A DNA stretch of 64,000 nt from Gnetum montanum (GCA_015680685.1 MNCI01001868.1:301371-365370); one strand, 5' to 3'; positions 47,960-59,356 are shown, counted from the stretch's first letter. A program made the numbers and translations. The notes: generated by a model from the letters alone, not told the origin.

Positions 47960-47964
47960 GTGAT
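47960..47964. repeat. Target-site duplication of element F, right copy
   Basis: GTGAT repeats 39217-39221. Confidence 0.85.
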
Positions 47965-48379
47965 AAATATAAAATTTTTAACTAAGTGCATGTAACTTAA
48001 AATAAAAATTCAAAGTAAATTGAAATTAAAAAAATTATAAAGGTAAACCAATTATTCCAATGAAGAAAATTGATCTTGATCTTATTGTTTCTATGAAAAT
48101 GTGTTTAGGTATATGATCACTCAAATTAAATTGTGTATAATTCACTTAATTCACACTACGGGTACTCAATGACTAATGTTAACCTTCACATGAAAAAATT
48201 AAAAGAGTTTTTCTATGATATTAAAGAAAGAATTCCATAAATGTCATGGATGCATGCATTTCTATAGGCATTTATGACATGTAGTTCAATACTGCTACAT
48301 TAATAAAGTAGAGCATGCATCAATGCTACTACATCATTGTTGCTATGTTAATAGAGCCTATCAAAATCAAGAGTCATCA
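47965..48379 (-). repeat. LTR of element E, right part
   Basis: It continues the LTR interrupted at 39221. TTGATCTTGATCTTATTG near 48067 and AATTGTGTATAATTCA near 48126 match the D LTR. It ends GAGTCATCA before the polypurine-tract complement TACCCCCA at 48380-48387. Confidence 0.7.
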
Positions 48380-48639
48380 TACCCCCATGAATAGCTGAAA
48401 ATTTATTCTTGAGTTAACAAAATGGGGATTAAGTTGTTTACAAAATTATGGGAGTGATTGGACTGACTCTAATTAACTAATGCATATACCAAATTATACA
48501 ATTTATTTGAGTATTTACAATTTTTGACTTATGAAAAATTTAAACATGTTACAAATTTTTTTATGCAAATATATATAAAAATGGACCAAGACATATGCTT
48601 TAAGTGGTGATAGGTAGTGATGGTTCTTGCGATGGTTCC

Positions 48640-49330
48640 TCATGCCTCGATGATGGCTATGGCTACCTTATTGCTATTGCTTGAATGCATCTATTAAGGC
48701 TCTCATATTTTAGCTTGAATGCATCTATTAAGGCTCTCATATTTTTTTCCTTCATTATGAAATCATTGATGATCTAGGTTAATTTGCATAGAGTAGAAAT
48801 TATAGGAACTTTCTAAGGATAGGACAAAGTGAGAAACATCTTGTGAAGATTGATAAACCAGATAGTGATTTATTTATGTTTGACATTGAACAACTTCATT
48901 ATGTTTTGGAACTCATGATAGTTACTCATTCTTCTAGCCTAGTTTTTAGCTATAGTCCTCTAATCTTCAATTTTGGTTTTGAGGATTTCAAGCTTTGTGC
49001 TAGCTATCTCTAGCTTTTATCATGCCTCCTTTGAAAGTTGTACATTCTTATACAATAAGTATGAGCTAGCCACTTATTTCTCCAATTTGAATCTTGGCTT
49101 TCTAGAAATGAGCATTGTGAGATTGGTGTAATGGAGATTGGATAGTTCAATGTCTTCCATCATCTTTTCAATTTACAACTCTCTCATGTACATTTCTATC
49201 TTGTTGTATGCATTGATTCTATTGACTAGTTGTAGAAGGTGTTTATTGACTAGTTGGATCTCATTCTCATTAATCTCCTTTTGCATGCCCATCTAGTTCT
49301 TATAATGATTTTTGGGAAGGAAAATGAAAT
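48640..49330 (-). pseudogene. Diverged remnant of the second ORF (coiled-coil end) of element E
   Basis: On the minus strand the region aligns by eye with the C-terminal coiled-coil part of the second ORF in C and F. For example, a stretch resembling C around 32080-32260 lies at about 48960-49170. It has many stops and no open frame. The assignment rests on its place next to the element E polypurine tract and on patchy similarity. Confidence 0.45.
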
Positions 49331-50296
49331 ATGTTATATGTTTTTACTGTAAAAAAAAATCTCTACTACATTTATTATGGTTTTAATTTTCTAAGTTTTT
49401 TATTTTATTTTCCCCATTTCAAAGAATGTCGAGTGATCCACATTTTATAATCTATTCTCAAGACATTCAACGAAAATATTGATCACTCTTATAAGCATCA
49501 TAACTCATCTACATCATAATCATATGACTAGATGAACATCATAATATATACTGACTAGTCATGCACTTGAACATGCATAGCATGCTAAGCATCGTACCTT
49601 CATGATATCATCAGTCAAATAACACTAACTCACAATCACATAACATGGTTTCCTAAACAATACTAATATCATAATTCTAAATGCAAAATCATGGCACATA
49701 ATTCAACATTATACTTGCCTAATGCTCAGTCTTCCCTCATAATCCTTCCATCCTACCAATCACAAACACCATATTACACCTCTAGCAAGATTAGTATGCA
49801 TAATCATGATAAATCATAATCATAGAATCTTAAAAGAAATATTATTAAAATAACACAACTACCTATGCATTCCCATGATCCCCCAAATAATTCCAACTCT
49901 ATATTTTTAAGCATAACATAGTACTATGGGCTTCTATGATGAAGGATTACACTCAAAAACTCAAATCTCGTATTGATAATTATCATTAGTCAAAGTGGAC
50001 ATTTGACTTTAGCCCAAATTCAATGTTAATATTAAAATGTGAAATATGTATTTATAATTAGAAGTGTTTAAGATGTTGCAAATGCATACATAATGCCCTT
50101 ATCTTATATCAAAACAATTTATTATTTTGTAGTGAACTTGAAAAAAACATAAACATGGTTGAGTTAGTTATATGCTCACCATTAAAGTACCTCTAGTTTT
50201 GAGCATATTAGTTCAATTATTGGTTATGCATATAACTAGCAATTCAAATGGTAAGCTTATTTAACATTTTTAAAAATCAAACCTTTACATTGCAAT

Positions 50297-50425
50297 AATC
50301 AGATAATAGCCTAGTGGTAAAACTCTTGATTTGGAAGCTCCAAATTATAGGTTTGATTCTAGTAGGAAACCTTGAGTTATAAAGTTAGTTATGACTTCGA
50401 TTCTAGCAGGCAATGGTGAGTTATA
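50297..50425 (+). mobile_element. SINE-like tRNA-derived head
   Basis: An A-box-like TAGCCTAGTGG (50307-50317) and a B-box-like GGTTTGATTCT (50350-50360) are 43 nt apart, the spacing of RNA polymerase III internal promoters. The sequence between them does not fold as a normal tRNA. The B-box region is partly duplicated at about 50395-50425. No target-site duplication or A/T tail was recognised, so this is a fragment. Confidence 0.45.
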
Positions 50426-50919
50426 AAGATCTAATTTGACTATATTTCTTGGAGATAAACACTATTAAAAATATTTTTGATTCTAACACTCCTATCACAA
50501 AAATAAAAAACTCTTTTGCATTCTAAAACTAAATTATTGGATATACATATAATCAAAAAGTTTTGTGTTTTGCATCCCTTCTTTCCAAAACTATGATTTT
50601 CATTTGAATCTTAGTTCACTAATCTTCCATGTTTAACTATTGTGTGTATAACTAGAATGTCCTTTCCCCCAACTTTGGACCTATATACATCAATTATAAC
50701 TTATTATTTACCTTGACAATTTAGTTCACTTGGAATATTATGTGCCTTGATGATTTTTATTACCATCATTTTTTAGCTTTTAAAAAGATTTTTTTAATTG
50801 TTAGACAAAGGAATGACTTGTTAAACCTAAAATTATGATTATATGAAACATAAATTTTCTACAACAAGTTTCAAAATTTGTTTTACAATTTTTTTCTAAA
50901 AATTTATAACTTAGTACTA

Positions 50920-50985
50920 TCTAGTGAAATCAAACCTATGACCTTGAGTTACCAAGCCAAGGCTCTTACTACTAAGCCAAGACTA
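50920..50985 (-). mobile_element. Second SINE-like tRNA-derived head, reverse orientation
   Basis: On the minus strand TGGCTTAGTAG (50979-50969) and GGTTTGATTTC (50935-50925) are A- and B-box-like, 44 nt apart. The sequence resembles the head at 50297 and lies about 0.6 kb away in the opposite orientation. Confidence 0.45.
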
Positions 50986-51373
50986 TATGTACAAAACCTT
51001 GTTGAAAATAGACTTATAACTTATTGTACATGAGGAAAAATATCACTAATACTTTACCATTAAGGATTTGACTATTCACATATTATTTTATTTATTAGAT
51101 ACATTTAGATCATTATCATCAACTTTTGACTTGTAACTAATCCTACCTTTTAGTTTAATGTTCTTGGATAAAATGAACCTTCAAGAAAGATTCCTATTAG
51201 TTTAGTTTCAAAAAAATTGTTAATGGCAAAGGGGAAATAAATATACATTCCTAAGATCTCATAGAAACCTATTAAATGGTTTTCAAAAAGTTGTGTTGAG
51301 CCAGAAACACTGAGAAAATCTATCTCTTAGTGAATACATGTTAAATATTTATAATAAAACCATCTTCAACATC

Positions 51374-51565
51374 GCTCTAGCATAAAATGAGTCCTTAAAT
51401 GAAGATTTAAAGAAATCATATAAGGATAAAGAGACATATGCCAGAGCTTTTGAAAAATATAAAGAAGATGTAAAAGTAATACTTATATTAGCAAATAATC
51501 AATTAAAGAAGTTAGAAGGGTTAAAACAAGCAAGAATGACCATGGGTTCTAGTATCAACACTAAG
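51374..51565 (+). pseudogene. Short Lys/Glu-rich open stretch, possible coiled-coil remnant
   Basis: About 62 codons are open between stops, without an ATG start, and include EDLKKSYKDKETYARAFEKY. The composition is unlike the AT-rich noise around it and resembles heptad coiled coil. No family was recognised, and chance cannot be excluded. Confidence 0.2.
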
Positions 51566-53389
51566 CTAGAAAATAAAGTTCCATAATTAATGGTGAAAGT
51601 GGATAAATTTGAAACAAAAAATCTGCATGAAAAAATAAGAACTCTATACTTCTACAAGATTTAAAGAATGCACAAAAATAAATTACTAATTTGATAGTGC
51701 AAAAGATGAGCCTGACATAGTCTTTTATAAGGAGAAGGAAGCCTCAAATTCCATGGTAAAGAAGTCATAACCTTAAGTAATAACATAGGATTTTGTAGGT
51801 GATTTCAAAATAATGTTATCTTCACTTCCTAGGCAAGGACTTGGATTGCTAGGAATAACCACTGTAACTTCACTATAGCTTTTTGATGCTTATAATAAAG
51901 TTAAAGAAAAATTTCTCAAGAAGCCTAGTGCAAATACAAAATCTCAGAGTCTTGATATTAGTGAATAACCACCACCAAGTGAATCATAAGCCTTAATATG
52001 TATGGCAATGAATGTAGCTACCAAATCAAAGGGAGAGTTGTTAACCAATATATTTGATAATTTAATGGATGAAAATATAGATGCATTTGCTAAATGATGA
52101 CTTCTATTTTAAAAATATTCTTGTTTGTTAACCTATTTTTCTATTACCTTTGTAGCAGATGATGAAGTTATAGATTTATTTATTTTTTATGACAAGCATA
52201 TTTTTTTCTATTGGTTTGTATTATCTTTATGTTATAATATATTGTGAAGGAGATTACATCCTTCATGTCTCTAGCATTTTTTTCTAGCATTTAAAGGCCA
52301 AAATAGTTTATAACATATTTTTAAGAAAATAAATTACTTATTGTCATTTTACATTTTATAATTATTGCTTTACTAATCAAGGATTTTTTTATAACTAATG
52401 CTTATTTGAAATGATTATTTTTAAGAAATTCTGATAGAGCTCTTACTTCATAGTTGTTAATACTAAAATCAAATCCTTAATTTATGTTATGTAGTGAAGA
52501 AAGTTAGGACAATGATAGCTTACTTATTTATCACTAAATTTTAAAGGGTGATGGAGTTATAATTAGATAGTCAAGCATATTATGGTTTCAAATGTTAAGC
52601 TTAAGAAGTAGTGTTAAGAATTTGGTGTGTTCTATCAAACTCAACATACAAAATAAGTTCTATATCTAGTAACATTGTGAAATTGAGTATAAATCATGAT
52701 GGTGTATCACTAGCATGGTGATGTTTAATATTATAATATTTAATAAATTAGTTTCTTTCTTTAAATTATTTTGTTAATTATTATTAATTATTGTTAATCA
52801 ATCATCATGTCCATTTCACTAATCAACATTGATGGTTTTCTAACAATTATATATACTTCTTCTTGTTTCCTTACCCAATACACACACATACACATTCTAG
52901 AGATTAACTGATCATTTAAATATAGATATCAGTTCTATGTTTTACACTTTTAGTGTACTTCTGCTACCCAACACATTAACACCATGATGAACCTAAGTTC
53001 ACGGTATGTTTAAATGATTAATAGTTCATAGTTGGCATAAGTTAACAGAGTTAATTAATTGTTTCCTTGAAACTTTTAATTATTTCATTGCAAAACTTAA
53101 TAATTCTTTTAAATTTGAAAATTCATGAGTGGTAAAATTTTATTTATTTTATTCTAATAAATTCATCTTCAAAACTTTCTTTTCTTCCCTTTAGTCATGA
53201 ATTTGTAAACATAATAATTTTAAATCTTCTTTCTTAATGTTTGGTTATGATTTTCCTTTCTTTTCTCATCGTATTGATATAAAGATGAAAAATGTTCTAA
53301 AATGAAACTTTTTATTGATCTCTTCATTTCTATAAATGATCTCAAAATTTGTACCACCATTATGCATGAAATAAGATATGAGTAATGAT

Positions 53390-53720
53390 ACCATTGAATT
53401 TTCTTGGGATTAGGTATTAAGGTCTAACATCCTATCTTTACAAAAATCTCTAAAGGATCATCTCATATTACATTTCAGTTCTAGTAGTTTGAAATTTTCT
53501 TGCTATAGTATATTTTCTTCCTTTCCTACCATTGAAATTTGCTTGTTATAGTAATGTTACCATTGGATTTTCGTAAGATGGGACATTAAGATCTAACACT
53601 CAGTCTTTACAAAAATCTCTAATGATCATCTCATATCATATTTCAATTCTGGTAGTTTGAAATTTTCTTGTTATAGTATATTTCCTTCCTTTACTTTCTT
53701 CTTGTGAAAGAATTCATTAA
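53390..53720. repeat. Tandem duplication of about 169 bp
   Basis: ACCATTGAATT at 53390 recurs as ACCATTGGATT at 53559, and the following sequence (ATCATCTCATAT, TAGTTTGAAATTTTCTTG) repeats in the same order. Two diverged copies are present. Confidence 0.8.
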
Positions 53721-54643
53721 CACTTCTTCATGATTCATTACCTTTTGCTGTAATATACTATGTTGTTTATGGAACTAATGTTTTTGATATGTTGTCATAT
53801 AATGGAGCCTATGGTATTTATACAATTCTTTAATTATAAGGCTAGAAATATTTGAAGCTAAAACAATTTTTGTTGTGTTCTTGTGATGGGGTAAAGTTTA
53901 AAAAGTCTTCGTCTCAAGATTCATACTAATGTTCTACATGACATGGGAGCATGATAGACAAACATCTCTAAGTCTTTATGACTTAGAGTTTCAAGATCAA
54001 CCTTACATCATATTCCAATTTTAAGAAAAGAATGTTTGTCATATTGCTTTCTTATTTTGGTAAGTAATTAGGGCTTAACTTCTTTTATTTTTCTTATCTT
54101 TCATTCTCTATTAAATATGTGGCACCAACTTTCCATTTTAAAAAATGGTTTTCACTTGAATCATTTTATTTTATTGTGTTTTAATAGATGCTTCATCCTA
54201 TAATTTCAAACTATTGTGACTCCTTTCTTAATGTATGTTTCATCAAGTAGGAAAATAGTGTAGATTGGTAGATTGGTGTCTTCAAAAGAAAATCATAAGC
54301 TTATGTCTATAGCACATTCAATTGTTACCATGTTGATGTTTGTTTGTTTCTTAACTAATTATTTTCTTATTGAGATATGATTATCTTGATCTTTCATATT
54401 CTGTTAAATTTACTACCATCATTTACTCATAATTATTTTCTTGGTGAAACACCACAAAATTCTGAGCTTAGTACATTTCCAACAAGAATCGAGCTTAAGG
54501 GCCCACCGACAGCTTCAAGCAGAGTCGAACTCGACGACGAGTAGTTCCTTGGGACCCGCTGATGACCACGGCAACATCTGCTATCAAAAATGGCAACTTC
54601 TGAGTGCAACATACTTAGCTTTTTGCTAAGTAATGTGTTTCCA

Positions 54644-55052
54644 GCGTATACGCCCAAGTTCACATTCTCAGCATATACGCCCAGCGTATATGCGCAAGTC
54701 CAGCATTCACAGCGTATACGCCCAACATTCACAACGTATACGCCCAGTGTTCACAGCGTATACGCCCGACATGCAAACCTTGAAGACGACAAAGAAACAG
54801 CATTTCAGAGCAAGATTTGATACAAGGCATCAATTCACGAGAACAAAGCAATCATCAGATGTAGACATCAGGCATCTTGGAGTCTATACACTGAGCATAT
54901 GCATCCTGCACGCCCAGCGTGTATGCCCAGAAGACATAGCGTATACGCCCAATAGACACAATGTATACGTCCAAGATCGCATCCACAGCAGATACAGTGT
55001 ATACGCCCAACATTAACCACATATACGCTCGGCGTATACGCCCAACGTATGT
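54644..55052 (+). repeat. Array of twelve GCGTATACGCCC units
   Basis: Exact or near-exact units recur with irregular spacers of about 6 to 60 bp. The core GCGTATACGC is a perfect 10-bp palindrome. The array lies just upstream of the TATA box at 55140, like a U3 enhancer. Confidence 0.85.
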
Positions 55053-55139
55053 AACATATTGTACACTTGTAAATTTTATTCTTTCACACCCGGTCGATGC
55101 TCCACGTGTCACCCAACTCGAGTCTAACGTCTAAACCTG

Positions 55140-55147
55140 TATAAAAG
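55140..55147 (+). promoter_or_regulatory. TATA box of segment G
   Basis: TATAAAAG in the context CTGTATAAAAGCCTC, about 90 bp after the palindrome array. Confidence 0.6.
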
Positions 55148-55742
55148 CCTCAATTTTTCATGAGAAAGGGGGGGAATTTTGAGCAAACCAGAGAGAAAAA
55201 CAGAGATGCTAAGAACTAGAGCGGAGAACCATGTACGCTGGACATTAATGCTGTACGTTGAGCATACAGCCTCTACACTGTGCCTACAGTTTGAACTAGC
55301 CTGCAGTCATCCCTGCATCCACCGGGGCTATTCGTCCACCTTGTGTGAAAGCCACAACTGCGTTAGACCGGTGCATTGTAACTCTCACTTTGCAATAATA
55401 TTGCTGCATTTTCTTCCTAAAATTTGTTACAGTTTTCCATTTATTGTTGCATGTTTGCTATTTACGCTCTGGTACATTTACGCTCCGTTTACATCAGTTA
55501 CGCCATTTACGCCTCGTTTCACATCGGTTATGTTGTTTACATATAACCCAGCGTATAGCACTTCGGTGTACGTTTGGGGAAATCCTTGCCTGATCCGCGT
55601 GCGGACCACTTAAGGTACTCTGCCTTCGTTAAATTCTAGCTTGCCCTCAGGCGAAGGTAGGATCTTCTGTGTGTGTCCGGTGATCCCCCCGGTTTCTATT
55701 TCCTTCCAGCCGGAGACCGATGATTTCGGACGGTACAGAAAT

Positions 55743-55759
55743 TGGCGCTAGAAGGAGGG
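55743..55759 (+). other. Primer-binding-site-like sequence of segment G
   Basis: TGGCGCTAGAAGGAGGG begins with the TGGCG expected opposite a tRNA CCA end and follows a CA dinucleotide that could end an LTR. I cannot assign the tRNA. Confidence 0.5.
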
Positions 55760-55798
55760 CATCTGCCTAAAACTTACCGTGCCTTAGAGCTCTCAACA

Positions 55799-56198
55799 TA
55801 TACGCTGTTGAGTATACGCAAACCTTATCTGCAAACTTTCCAGCGTCTACGCTGCTGAATATACGCTGTCCGCTATACGCTGTAGACCCTGTCTACACTA
55901 TACATTGACGCTGCACATTTTACGCTGTAGACTTTGTCTATGCTGCACACACACAACTATGTTTACGCTGCTGACATATGCGTTGCACACTTTATGCTGT
56001 AGACTTTGTCTACGTTGCACACACACAACTCTGTTTACACTGCTAACATATACGCTACACACTTTAAGCCGTAGACTTTACCTACGCTGCACACAAGACT
56101 TTGTCTACGCTACCGCTAAGTTTACGTTGAATACCCTACGCCGTAGACTCGTCTACATTGCCGTCTAGTATACGCTACGCTCTGTACGCTGTGTAACG
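55799..56198 (+). repeat. TACGCTG-rich tandem repeat, 72-bp period
   Basis: GCTGTAGACTTTGTC starts at 55924 and 55996, and the related GCCGTAGACTTTACC at 56068, an exact 72-bp period. Shorter TATACGCTG words flank it on both sides. The 72-bp period is a multiple of three, which explains an open frame at 55905-56168 that I do not treat as a gene. Confidence 0.85.
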
Positions 56199-56206
56199 AC
56201 GGAAAA

Positions 56207-58333
56207 TGTCAGCAGCTGGAATACCAAACAAAATCCGTGTATACAGTCTTAACCACGGATCCGTGCGAGGGCTGTGCTGGAGAAAATGAATCTGCAGTGC
56301 CCTGAACGGTCTTGTCGATCAGACAGGGACTTACTAAATCAGTAAACCAATGGAGATTATGAATATTTTCGTGGCACGATTTGATTCGACGAGTCGCGAA
56401 ATGAGAGAAAAACAATGTAGATGAATCGTAATAATGATAACGTTAACATGGTAAAAGGAATCAGACACGCGAGAAACGCATGATTTCAAGATCTATGCTT
56501 TGACCCAAAAAATGGATATTTTGTATACCACGTTACCCTGGGGAGACCCTGATTGCTTTGTGTGAAGCAAACAAAAAATAACAAGAAAACTGTCTAAGCA
56601 GAAATACAGAATGGTGTCCGATCTACCTCGTAGGCCAGAGATGGGATGCAAGGAAGGTCAAGTTCTGACGTCTATCGATCAACTGCTTCTGATCAATAGA
56701 GCTCACAAACCGTGCCAGATGATCTCTCGATCTCTGATCTGCTCCTTTTGCCTTGGGTAGTCTCTGCTCTGAACTGCCAATGATCACCAATGGAGAAAAT
56801 TGTGTCTTCGCCAAAGGGCCAATCGCTCCTACTACCAAATACTCAAGCAAAATGTTTCCTGTCTCTGTTAAAAGGTAGTGCTGCCAAAAGATTGCCAAAA
56901 TGCTGCTCTCTTTCTCTATCTCTCTCTGTGTGTCTCCCTCTTGTCTGTTTTTTCTTCACCAACTGGGATATTTATAGGTTTGACAATATGTGGAGAAGGC
57001 ATGGCTGTGATGACACATGTTTCAAACTTTTCAGAAGATCGTTGACCTGACCATCCTTGTGTTGAAATTCGTGACTACGCACAATACACACATTTGCATA
57101 TTGTGCGTATGAATAACAAATGTGGATCAGGCATGTCTTAGTTGATTTTGGGCTACATTACTCTCGTACGCATTGCGTCGCGTGCAAGAGCATAATAAAG
57201 CACAAAAGTAATGGACTCAAGTTGCTTTACGCGCATTCACACTGCCAAGCGTAGTGAAGCATAAACAATGATTAACTTGACGATGAATTACGTTAACGTA
57301 TGCTACGTTGCGTAAAGAGCGTAAGATGATCAATCTGCAAGAAAGAGAAAATAGTTGACCTGTTGTGCTTCCTTTGGATTCTCTGTGACACTTTCGAAGC
57401 TCATTACGCTGCCTTGCATAACAGAGCGTAAATCTCCTCTTGCACAAAAGACTTAGCAGAATACACGAGAGATCGCATATTATGCTGCTTAAGCCTTAGG
57501 CTTCGCCAAATCTATTGAAGTAAACCGCCTTCTAATGTCAGACTATGTTACGCTAAGCGTCATTACGCTATGTTGCGTATTATAGCGTAAAGACGGAAAA
57601 CATAGTAAGATAGGAAATCTGCAAAAGGAAACCGAAGTCTTGATGCCGTGCGCCTCTTTGCCTTGCCTTGCCTTGCCTTGTTCTCCTTTCTGGAATTCTG
57701 TCATGTACTTTTGTCTGAATCGTGAATCTTCACTTGAGGCCGACTCATAATTTTCATGGTGTTTCAATGGCCCCTCTTTGTTGACGGTTAGAGGGCTTGC
57801 CCGAAAGACATCGACAAAGAATACGAAACACCGGAGAGGTAAAAGCACCAATAGCGTTCACCAATGGTTACTCAAGTGTCGCCCTGTCAACATAGGAGAG
57901 CAAAGATGGGAGAAATAGGAGATAGGATGATGCAGGAGGAAACAGGTTCGGGGAAGACACAAATGAGTAAGGATGACTTCTTCACGCATAAATAGTTAGG
58001 CTTTCTCCTACAGGTGTGTTAGCATGGAGTTATGCCGTCATTTTGTAGATGAAGGGGTGGCATAGATGAATTATGTTGCGTCTGCACGGCCTGGGTGAGA
58101 TGTTTTTTACCCATTTTGCTGACCCATTTTTTTTTGCGCGTCCATTAGGCGAATTGTGTTACGCCAGTTTATGGACTTGATTGTAATGCGAATGCGAAAA
58201 ATGGATGCTGCGTGCGTAGATTTTGCAAACGGGAAGCAGATGGTAGAGATGAATTACAGTAAGAGCTGAGGGTAGGATTATAAGGGGAACAGGGATGCAC
58301 TTCTAAGTGGACAGGCTAACCTGAGTAGCCATT
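56207..58333 (-). other. Probable LTR region of element H (minus strand), boundaries uncertain
   Basis: A minus-strand TATA box, CCTATAAATATCC (about 56967-56980), is followed by a purine-rich leader (56960-56900), as in an LTR promoter. Upstream on that strand (57000-57900) the sequence is rich in GCGTAA/TTACGC words, and a CCTTG pentamer repeats four times at about 57661-57680. The left end TGTCAGCAGC at 56207 could be an LTR end. No second copy is in the window, so the LTR call is inference. Confidence 0.35.
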
Positions 58334-58954
58334 TCAAAACGCTGTTTGTACTTCACCGCTCAGATGAATGCACCTTTGAACGACACCCTCAAAGCAAGTA
58401 ACCTGCAACCAAAGAAGAAAATAGAGGATACCATTGTCTGTGCGAATTGCGGGCAAGGTTGTTGAAACAAGTGCTATTAGAGATGAGATATATTGATCGG
58501 GCCATGAAAGAGGAACTGTAGCACAAGGCTCGAGTTTCACCCTTAACGCTCGGCCCAGCATATCGTCGCCAAAGAACATCAGACTCAGCGCATCTGACTG
58601 GTTATGCAAAGAACCGGCCAGATGAATCTGTGATGCCAGAGCCTGATAGTGATGATGAGCGGAGATCCTCAAAGCTGTAGTTGATGAGAATGCCTTTGGG
58701 GCTCCGGACGGTGAAACTAACCTCTTAGAGGTACCACCGCTGGAATAAGTGCGGTAACAGTATCTCCGAGGGGTCATTAGTATGCCCTTCGGCACATCTG
58801 AGGAATCAGTAGGATGCCGGTGAGGTAGTGACGCTGGGGCTGTCCCAGCGTCCCATCCCCATATGTCTTGCAGCTGCACAGAGATAATCACGCTCGCTTG
58901 AGTTGCATGAGAGCAGTTTGTGAGCCCCATTTTTAAGTCCTGGGAGACTGTCAT
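58334..58954 (-). pseudogene. Open frame of 206 codons downstream of pol in element H, unknown
   Basis: The frame starts at 58954 and ends at 58334 on the minus strand. No motif was recognised. It starts where the minisatellite ends, is Ser- and Leu-rich, and contains a strong splice-acceptor-like CTTCTTTGGTTGCAG near 58400. It may be part of the 3' untranslated region rather than a gene. Confidence 0.2.
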
Positions 58955-58957
58955 TGC

Positions 58958-59356
58958 TGATTTTAAGTCTCAGCAGACCATGGTCCCAGTTTAAAGTCTG
59001 GACAGACCAAGAAATGCTAGTTTTACATCGTAGCGGACGGTGGCGGGGCTGATTTATGGTCTCAGCAGACCGTGCTGTGGATGTCAGTTTCATGTCATGA
59101 CCTAGGGATAGATCTGTGCTGGTTTTACGTCTCAGCAAACGGTTACTTACCTTCGTCAGTTTTATGTCATGACGGATAGCCGGTGCCAGTTTAGCGTTGT
59201 GGCGGATGCGTGCAAGAGATGCTAGTTTTTCATCTTGGCGGACCTGTACAACATAGCCAATTTTACGTCGTAGCGGACGGTTACAACTTGCCAGTTTTGC
59301 GTCGTGGCGGACGCGTGAAGGGAGTGCCAGTTTTACGTCGTAGCGGACGGTCGTGG
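58958..59356 (-). repeat. Minisatellite of about 12 units, 31-37 bp each, after integrase of element H
   Basis: Units of the type CCAGTTTTACGTCGTAGCGG (plus strand) recur at about 58959, 58986, 59018, 59049, 59084, 59120, 59157, 59188, 59222, 59256, 59291 and 59328. Units nearest pol are most alike. A minus-strand frame (59360-58806) reads repeated RHDAKL-type words, but the uneven unit length argues against coding. Confidence 0.85.

Larger units (their letters stand above)
38790..49340 (-). mobile_element. Element E: old Athila-like element, 3' LTR split by element F, 5' part not found
   Basis: A third LTR type, 38790-39221 plus 47965-48379, is read on the minus strand and has TGATGACTC at its 5' end and a TACCCCCA polypurine-tract complement at 48380-48387. 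To the right, 48640-49330 encodes on the minus strand diverged remnants of the coiled-coil end of the second ORF. No gag, pol, primer site or 5' LTR was recognised further right, so the element is truncated or too decayed to see. Confidence 0.6.
49341..54440. other. AT-rich DNA without recognised genes
   Basis: No ORF above 60 codons is present over 5 kb. Two SINE-like heads (about 50297-50425, 50920-50985), a 62-codon Lys/Glu-rich open stretch near 51374-51565 and a 169-bp tandem duplication (53390-53720) are listed separately or in the findings. The rest is probably very old transposon DNA. Confidence 0.5.
54559..55737 (+). repeat. LTR-like segment G with a palindrome array and TATA box
   Basis: The right end is defined by TACA followed by a primer-binding-site-like sequence at 55743. 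A TATA box, TATAAAAG, lies at 55140-55147. Upstream is an array of GCGTATACGCCC units. The left end, TGATGACC at 54559, is only a guess. No second LTR copy was found, so the assignment rests on promoter plus primer-site order. The GC content is clearly higher than to the left. Confidence 0.5.

Noticed and set aside
50297-50370. A tRNA gene
   Set aside because: A- and B-box words are present but the arms do not pair as in a tRNA. A SINE head is more likely.
54440-54560. End of a pol gene with a polypurine tract before segment G
   Set aside because: A short frame resembles the tail of some gypsy pol genes, but nothing upstream encodes integrase. Together with the primer-site-like sequence after the LTR the evidence is contradictory.
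54644-55052. A CRISPR-like array
   Set aside because: Repeats are 12 bp, spacers are irregular, and the context is plant retrotransposon DNA.
55905-56168. 87-codon frame of repeated Cys/Thr/Leu words
   Set aside because: It is open only because a 72-bp tandem repeat is a multiple of three. It has no start context or known domain.
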